Shown here piece after piece: positions 58,980 through 64,000 of a stretch of 64,000 nt of DNA. Numbering within the stretch: position 1 is the first letter of the stretch; each line of letters starts with the position of its first letter. Origin of the DNA: Gordius sp. MW1 (lineage: Eukaryota; Nematomorpha; Gordioida; Gordea; Gordiidae); assembly GCA_964036665.1 (NCBI GenBank), contig OZ038531.1:6510168-6574167 (forward strand), read 5' to 3'. The notes under the pieces were generated by a model. The model did no database searches and was not told where the DNA came from. It saw only the letters and a program-made list of their open reading frames with translations. Made by a program: the position numbers and the translations under genes.

Positions 58980-60816
58980 ACATGTTAGGACGGTAGCGGC
59001 GACCCTCGGCTGTGGTGTTAACCCGCCGGGGTCGGTGAGAAATGGCACTGTTCCAGCATGGCTTAATAATTATACCACCATTGCTCGAAACATTGCTATT
59101 AACGCCATTTCTCCCGACGATGGTCCGGAGTCTGAGGAACCGATTCATCCTCGAGACACGTCGCTACCCGAACATGCCAATGTGCCGGAACATCTCCTTA
59201 ATCAATGGACGGAGGTGGGTTTGGATAGCAACAACCCACCTGTCATTAGCGAACCGTCCAACATCCCCGCTTTCCCAATCCACCCCCTTTCCGCTCATAC
59301 CTCGTTTACCGCCCCCCTTTCAATTCGCACGTCGTTGCTGAAACCTCACTACATGCAGTCAGCTTTTACAAATAGGATTGCACGGAACGGTTTCAAGCCG
59401 AAAATCTCTAGAAAAGCACTGGCCGACAACAATGGGAGATACCATATCCCGAGATACGTCAAGGCAATACCCCGAGAGCATAAACCCCTGGTCGATGAGA
59501 TTGTACTATCAAATGTGGTACGAAGAAATACCGATACCATCCCTTCCCCAATGTACTTTATCCCAAAGGCGGATGGATCCCCTCGGTTAATTGCAGACCT
59601 CTCTCAAATCTCAAAAAACTTCATTAAGTATCCCTTTACCTTGAGATCTATTCCCCTTATTGCGTCCTCGTTATCAGACGCACTATATAGGACAAAAATC
59701 GACATGAAGGCGGCATTCTTCTCCATACCACTAGCCCCAGAATCGTCAAAATTTTTCGGATTCCGGTATAGGCGGCTCAAATACTCCTACAAAGTGTTAC
59801 CGATGGGAGCTAGCTTCTCGCCATTCGTGTTGCAACAAATCATGCTAGACTTATGCCAAAAGTCCATTACAAAGTCGAAATACAATGTCTACCTTGATGA
59901 CATTTTGATTTATGGGCAATCGAAAACTTTGGTTAAAGCCGACACTAGAAGGTTCATGTACCTAGCTAAATGCTGGAATCTTTCGATTAATAGAACAAAA
60001 TCATCATTGGAACCTCGGACGATCTTGGACTACCTGGGTATCAATGTTAACCTGGAAACTCACTCCCTTAAAGTTAACAGAAAATTCGTGGAAAAAATAG
60101 ATGCAGCCATGCAAATAATGACACACTTCATCAATGAAGGAACAAAACCTCACCCTTTGGTCACGCAAACTTGCCTGGGGATTTTGACACATTACACCTA
60201 CATGTTAACGGGATGGTCAAAATTCTTGTCACCAGCCTATAATACATTCTTATCAGCTGACCCCATAAACTTCAATCATCCGTGGTTGATTCGCAAGATA
60301 CTAATGCTACAGTCACACCTCTCCACCCCTTTCCGAATGCGATACGACACTAACGGTTTCGCAGCTGGAGATGCCTCCTCATCCCATATTGGTTTATTTT
60401 ATCGCGGACAAGTCCTCTCTATTACCAAGGGGGATGCGTTAGCAATCTTCAACTGCCACGACCTTATTCCCACTATCAACCTCCTGGAACTGGTGGCCAT
60501 ACCGCTTGCTTACATCAAGGCACGAATAGACACGCCCAGCATTAACCCTAAAATAATCACGGATTCCAAAACAGCTTATTACATTGTGAAAAAAGGAAGT
60601 GCTCACGCTCCACACCTCGAATTGGCATTCACGAAGATCTGTGAGAAGATGGGTCTGGATCATATGATCAAGATCAAACAGAATCTAGAATGGGTCCCCA
60701 CGCACAGCAACCCAGCAGACCCTCCCTCAAGGGAACCGTACTTCAACGACAACGAACTTGGTGGCATTGTGCATTGGACACGCTCGAACATTTCCCACAC
60801 ACAGAACAACAACTAG
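58828..60816 (+). CDS. Reverse transcriptase-RNase H of the compact retroelement (copy 1)
   Basis: The frame is open from 58,828, overlapping gag, but its first ATG is at 59,353, already downstream of conserved-looking sequence. Expression by +1 frameshifting from gag is therefore likely (the gag stop context is ACG TGA A). Numbering from 59,035: fingers FIPKADGSPRLIADLSQ (174-190), motif A KIDMKAAF with D223, motif B LPMGASFSP, motif C YLDD (286-289), then a connection. RNase H follows with D446 (GDASSS), E485 (LLELVAI), D510 (ITDSKT), H557 and D562 (THSNPAD). All catalytic residues are present. No protease or integrase domain. It would copy element RNA into DNA and degrade the template. Stop TAG at 60,814-60,816. 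Confidence 0.88.
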   Translation: MENPRIGPRKWAWANIQNLFSFFGRLLKNLVSGRKALAQKGRLRLGRREREHVRTVAATLGCGVNPPGSVRNGTVPAWLNNYTTIARNIAINAISPDDGPESEEPIHPRDTSLPEHANVPEHLLNQWTEVGLDSNNPPVISEPSNIPAFPIHPLSAHTSFTAPLSIRTSLLKPHYMQSAFTNRIARNGFKPKISRKALADNNGRYHIPRYVKAIPREHKPLVDEIVLSNVVRRNTDTIPSPMYFIPKADGSPRLIADLSQISKNFIKYPFTLRSIPLIASSLSDALYRTKIDMKAAFFSIPLAPESSKFFGFRYRRLKYSYKVLPMGASFSPFVLQQIMLDLCQKSITKSKYNVYLDDILIYGQSKTLVKADTRRFMYLAKCWNLSINRTKSSLEPRTILDYLGINVNLETHSLKVNRKFVEKIDAAMQIMTHFINEGTKPHPLVTQTCLGILTHYTYMLTGWSKFLSPAYNTFLSADPINFNHPWLIRKILMLQSHLSTPFRMRYDTNGFAAGDASSSHIGLFYRGQVLSITKGDALAIFNCHDLIPTINLLELVAIPLAYIKARIDTPSINPKIITDSKTAYYIVKKGSAHAPHLELAFTKICEKMGLDHMIKIKQNLEWVPTHSNPADPPSREPYFNDNELGGIVHWTRSNISHTQNNN

Positions 60817-60819
60817 TTT

Positions 60820-60942
60820 GCCAAACCTAAAAGACCGTAGATGTTTCTAAGAAAGTTCCTATATCTCGACACCCCTAATTTACGATCTTTCATTGTTTCT
60901 CACTCGCATACTTAACCTCTGCTACTCGTTTGTGTAAAATTT
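60820..60942 (+). repeat. 123-bp terminal direct repeat, inner left
   Basis: Starts three bases after the RT stop. Followed by 63 bases (60,943-61,005, starting CTCGCGTGAATAC) that are mirrored at 61,051-61,113 and not found at the outer ends. Confidence 0.95.
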
Positions 60943-61005
60943 CTCGCGTGAATACTAATTTTTTATAATACATATTTACATTGGCGGAATATAAAATAAA
61001 GCAAG

Positions 61006-61050
61006 AAAAATTTGAGAAGGGAGAGTCCCAATTGGGATATCCCCCTAACT
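61006..61050. other. 45-nt spacer at the centre of the giant palindrome
   Basis: The only non-symmetric bases between the arms, centred on 61,028. It contains a small off-centre palindrome, TCCCAATTGGGA (61,026-61,037). Small open frames crossing it are mirror artefacts. Confidence 0.95.
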
Positions 61051-61113
61051 CTTGCTTTATTTTATATTCCGCCAATGTAAATATGTATTATAAAAAATTA
61101 GTATTCACGCGAG

Positions 61114-61236
61114 AAATTTTACACAAACGAGTAGCAGAGGTTAAGTATGCGAGTGAGAAACAATGAAAGATCGTAAATTAGGGGTGTCGAGATATAGGAA
61201 CTTTCTTAGAAACATCTACGGTCTTTTAGGTTTGGC
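61114..61236 (-). repeat. 123-bp terminal repeat, inner right (inverted)
   Basis: Mirror of 60,820-60,942 about the axis 61,028. Confidence 0.95.
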
Positions 61237-61239
61237 AAA

Positions 61240-63228
61240 CTAGTTGTTGTTCTGTGTGTGGGAAATGTTCGAGCGTGTCCAATGCACAATGCCACCAAGT
61301 TCGTTGTCGTTGAAGTACGGTTCCCTTGAGGGAGGGTCTGCTGGGTTGCTGTGCGTGGGGACCCATTCTAGATTCTGTTTGATCTTGATCATATGATCCA
61401 GACCCATCTTCTCACAGATCTTCGTGAATGCCAATTCGAGGTGTGGAGCGTGAGCACTTCCTTTTTTCACAATGTAATAAGCTGTTTTGGAATCCGTGAT
61501 TATTTTAGGGTTAATGCTGGGCGTGTCTATTCGTGCCTTGATGTAAGCAAGCGGTATGGCCACCAGTTCCAGGAGGTTGATAGTGGGAATAAGGTCGTGG
61601 CAGTTGAAGATTGCTAACGCATCCCCCTTGGTAATAGAGAGGACTTGTCCGCGATAAAATAAACCAATATGGGATGAGGAGGCATCTCCAGCTGCGAAAC
61701 CGTTAGTGTCGTATCGCATTCGGAAAGGGGTGGAGAGGTGTGACTGTAGCATTAGTATCTTGCGAATCAACCACGGATGATTGAAGTTTATGGGGTCAGC
61801 TGATAAGAATGTATTATAGGCTGGTGACAAGAATTTTGACCATCCCGTTAACATGTAGGTGTAATGTGTCAAAATCCCCAGGCAAGTTTGCGTGACCAAA
61901 GGGTGAGGTTTTGTTCCTTCATTGATGAAGTGTGTCATTATTTGCATGGCTGCATCTATTTTTTCCACGAATTTTCTGTTAACTTTAAGGGAGTGAGTTT
62001 CCAGGTTAACATTGATACCCAGGTAGTCCAAGATCGTCCGAGGTTCCAATGATGATTTTGTTCTATTAATCGAAAGATTCCAGCATTTAGCTAGGTACAT
62101 GAACCTTCTAGTGTCGGCTTTAACCAAAGTTTTCGATTGCCCATAAATCAAAATGTCATCAAGGTAGACATTGTATTTCGACTTTGTAATGGACTTTTGG
62201 CATAAGTCTAGCATGATTTGTTGCAACACGAATGGCGAGAAGCTAGCTCCCATCGGTAACACTTTGTAGGAGTATTTGAGCCGCCTATACCGGAATCCGA
62301 AAAATTTTGACGATTCTGGGGCTAGTGGTATGGAGAAGAATGCCGCCTTCATGTCGATTTTTGTCCTATATAGTGCGTCTGATAACGAGGACGCAATAAG
62401 GGGAATAGATCTCAAGGTAAAGGGATACTTAATGAAGTTTTTTGAGATTTGAGAGAGGTCTGCAATTAACCGAGGGGATCCATCCGCCTTTGGGATAAAG
62501 TACATTGGGGAAGGGATGGTATCGGTATTTCTTCGTACCACATTTGATAGTACAATCTCATCGACCAGGGGTTTATGCTCTCGGGGTATTGCCTTGACGT
62601 ATCTCGGGATATGGTATCTCCCATTGTTGTCGGCCAGTGCTTTTCTAGAGATTTTCGGCTTGAAACCGTTCCGTGCAATCCTATTTGTAAAAGCTGACTG
62701 CATGTAGTGAGGTTTCAGCAACGACGTGCGAATTGAAAGGGGGGCGGTAAACGAGGTATGAGCGGAAAGGGGGTGGATTGGGAAAGCGGGGATGTTGGAC
62801 GGTTCGCTAATGACAGGTGGGTTGTTGCTATCCAAACCCACCTCCGTCCATTGATTAAGGAGATGTTCCGGCACATTGGCATGTTCGGGTAGCGACGTGT
62901 CTCGAGGATGAATCGGTTCCTCAGACTCCGGACCATCGTCGGGAGAAATGGCGTTAATAGCAATGTTTCGAGCAATGGTGGTATAATTATTAAGCCATGC
63001 TGGAACAGTGCCATTTCTCACCGACCCCGGCGGGTTAACACCACAGCCGAGGGTCGCCGCTACCGTCCTAACATGTTCACGTTCTCTCCGCCCGAGGCGG
63101 AGGCGGCCCTTTTGTGCGAGGGCCTTTCTTCCTGAAACTAGGTTCTTTAGGAGGCGCCCGAAAAAGCTGAACAGGTTCTGTATATTGGCCCATGCCCATT
63201 TTCTCGGCCCAATCCTTGGATTTTCCAG
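61240..63228 (-). CDS. Reverse transcriptase-RNase H (copy 2)
   Basis: Mirror of 58,828-60,816 with the same translation, catalytic residues and lack of an early ATG. Identity of a 2-kb coding region between copies implies very recent origin, gene conversion between the arms, or an assembly or library artefact. Confidence 0.88.
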   Translation of the reverse strand: MENPRIGPRKWAWANIQNLFSFFGRLLKNLVSGRKALAQKGRLRLGRREREHVRTVAATLGCGVNPPGSVRNGTVPAWLNNYTTIARNIAINAISPDDGPESEEPIHPRDTSLPEHANVPEHLLNQWTEVGLDSNNPPVISEPSNIPAFPIHPLSAHTSFTAPLSIRTSLLKPHYMQSAFTNRIARNGFKPKISRKALADNNGRYHIPRYVKAIPREHKPLVDEIVLSNVVRRNTDTIPSPMYFIPKADGSPRLIADLSQISKNFIKYPFTLRSIPLIASSLSDALYRTKIDMKAAFFSIPLAPESSKFFGFRYRRLKYSYKVLPMGASFSPFVLQQIMLDLCQKSITKSKYNVYLDDILIYGQSKTLVKADTRRFMYLAKCWNLSINRTKSSLEPRTILDYLGINVNLETHSLKVNRKFVEKIDAAMQIMTHFINEGTKPHPLVTQTCLGILTHYTYMLTGWSKFLSPAYNTFLSADPINFNHPWLIRKILMLQSHLSTPFRMRYDTNGFAAGDASSSHIGLFYRGQVLSITKGDALAIFNCHDLIPTINLLELVAIPLAYIKARIDTPSINPKIITDSKTAYYIVKKGSAHAPHLELAFTKICEKMGLDHMIKIKQNLEWVPTHSNPADPPSREPYFNDNELGGIVHWTRSNISHTQNNN

Positions 63229-63799
63229 TTACAGCTTGCCAACCATAATAGGAGGCCATGGCAATGGTCCTGACTCGGTCAGAAAATTTATCAATTGTTT
63301 TATCGTAATCCTCAATGGTTTCTCCAAGGCTTAGCAGGAATTCAGCTTCGTGCTTTTGGTAGGCAGGCATAGTGTAGTTTGTTTCGACCGCTTCTTTGAG
63401 CCCTTTCAGCCGGAGCTTCAGCACTTCTGTATTTGACCCAGGCAACGGAGTAATTTTGCATCTTTCACGGGCCAGTAACAGGTCTAGCTCGGCTCGAGTC
63501 ATTGTCACTGACTCTGATGGTTGAGACGGCGCCCACGTCGGTCTAATATCACTGCCGATTGTTTCCTCACTCCGACCCAGGGTATTTCTTTCAATCTTCG
63601 CGTCAAGCTCAGCTAGCCTATCGAGGATTAAAGCCATCGTAACCTCCGATCTATTGGCGTCACTGCCTGCGGTAGCCGAAGAAGATTCTTTACCGGGTGA
63701 AGCCATCTGCGCGGGTGGGGTTGGTTTGGGGAAGATTTTATTAAGGGGAATAGTGTTGGAAATAGCGGAGGTATTTCTTGTGGATTTACCTTTAGTCAT
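63077..63799 (-). CDS. Gag-like protein (copy 2)
   Basis: Mirror of 58,257-58,979; same 240 residues from the ATG at 63,799. Overlaps the RT frame by 152 bases. Confidence 0.75.
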   Translation of the reverse strand: MTKGKSTRNTSAISNTIPLNKIFPKPTPPAQMASPGKESSSATAGSDANRSEVTMALILDRLAELDAKIERNTLGRSEETIGSDIRPTWAPSQPSESVTMTRAELDLLLARERCKITPLPGSNTEVLKLRLKGLKEAVETNYTMPAYQKHEAEFLLSLGETIEDYDKTIDKFSDRVRTIAMASYYGWQAVTGKSKDWAEKMGMGQYTEPVQLFRAPPKEPSFRKKGPRTKGPPPPRAERT

Positions 63800-63856
63800 A
63801 CAAAAGGGGGTTTTGGAGAACAGGGGTAAAAGGGGATCGCTTGTAAAATACACTAA

Positions 63857-63979
63857 AAATTTTACACAAACGAGTAGCAGAGGTTAAGTATGCGAGTGAG
63901 AAACAATGAAAGATCGTAAATTAGGGGTGTCGAGATATAGGAACTTTCTTAGAAACATCTACGGTCTTTTAGGTTTGGC
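63857..63979 (-). repeat. 123-bp terminal repeat, outer right (inverted)
   Basis: Ends with GGTTTGGC at 63,979, directly joined to the third, truncated copy. Confidence 0.95.
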
Positions 63980-64000
63980 CGAAGATCTGTGAGAAGATGG
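63980..64000 (+). mobile_element. Start of a third, truncated copy at the window edge
   Basis: The last 21 bases (CGAAGATCTGTGAGAAGATG and one more) equal 60,632-60,652, inside the RNase H coding region of copy 1, in plus orientation. So a fragment of the same element continues beyond the window. Confidence 0.8.

Larger units (their letters stand above)
58077..60942 (+). mobile_element. Compact gag-RT/RNase H retroelement with 123-bp terminal direct repeats, copy 1
   Basis: Order: repeat 58,077-58,199, gag-like ORF, RT-RNase H ORF overlapping it in the +1 frame, stop three bases before repeat 60,820-60,942. There is no room for an integrase, protease or tyrosine recombinase. No tRNA-like primer site follows the left repeat and no purine tract precedes the right one. 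The repeats begin GCCAAACC and end AAATTT, not TG...CA. The element is visibly richer in GC than its AT-rich flanks. RNase H with NPAD-x-PSR and the YLDD RT set it apart from non-LTR and Penelope elements; a DIRS-like or atypical LTR origin is my inference. Confidence 0.85.
61114..63979 (-). mobile_element. Compact retroelement, copy 2, inverted
   Basis: Complete second copy facing copy 1 with its 3' end inward. Both proteins are identical to those of copy 1, and the symmetry x to 122,056 minus x holds at every boundary checked. Confidence 0.9.

Noticed and set aside
58077..60942. Ordinary LTR retrotransposon or Penelope-like element
   Set aside because: Ends are not TG...CA, no primer site, purine tract, protease or integrase; a Penelope element would not carry this RNase H and would normally have a GIY-YIG domain.
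60890..61166. Two 61-codon open frames crossing the palindrome centre
   Set aside because: They are mirror images of the same terminal-repeat sequence on opposite strands and only exist because of the inverted repeat.
1..64000. CRISPR array, prokaryotic operon or defence island
   Set aside because: No regularly spaced repeats with unique spacers, no Shine-Dalgarno-led genes, and clear eukaryotic signals (U2 snRNA, GT-AG introns, hAT/MULE/piggyBac/LINE relics).

Overview
The window looks like accessory, repeat-dominated DNA from an AT-rich animal (invertebrate) genome. Evidence: an almost complete spliceosomal U2 snRNA, canonical GT-AG introns of only 35-46 nt, degraded non-LTR retrotransposons, and many cut-and-paste DNA transposons with intact target-site duplications (TSDs). 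I cannot name the species. No prokaryotic genes or operons are present. Almost everything recognisable is mobile DNA; the only host-gene candidates are the U2 gene near 29.1 kb and three small candidate exons near 46.6 and 48.5-48.85 kb.

Layout. 0-2.4 kb: hAT-type miniature elements, a 5'-truncated retrotransposon carrying an RLE-type endonuclease domain, and a TTAGCAT-rich array. 5.9-7.7 kb: a long diverged inverted repeat with a C2H2 finger remnant in each arm. 8.2-10 kb: RTE-type endonuclease fragment, ZBED-like hAT fragment and SINE-like B-box repeats. 11-13.9 kb: MITEs. 14.07-20.30 kb: a three-level nest, with hAT-2 (minus) split by hAT-1 (plus), itself split by a MULE-type MITE inside the first catalytic-Asp codon. 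21.4-23.7 kb: a 31-bp-TIR element holding a deleted hAT. 25.5-27.2 kb: a piggyBac relic flanked by TTAA, holding another MULE-type MITE. 28.7-37.5 kb: U2 snRNA and old tandem duplications of U2-linked DNA, with more MITEs. 38.2-39.9 kb: a second RLE-class retrotransposon. 42.4-43.9 kb: a direct duplication around a 424-bp hAT MITE. 44.27-46.38 kb: a MULE with a SWIM-domain transposase remnant and a 129-bp minisatellite. 49.5-56.1 kb: a swarm of MITEs with GGCGTAGCC-type ends and 8-bp TSDs.

The most unusual object is 58,077-64,000. A compact 2.87-kb retroelement (gag-like ORF, then an RT-RNase H ORF in the +1 frame, bounded by 123-bp direct repeats) is present twice as an apparently perfect head-on inverted pair around a 45-nt spacer. 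A third, truncated copy begins exactly at the right outer boundary. It has no visible protease, integrase, tyrosine recombinase, primer-binding site or polypurine tract, and its base composition is richer in GC than its surroundings. It appears recent and does not fit a standard retroelement class that I can assign from sequence alone.
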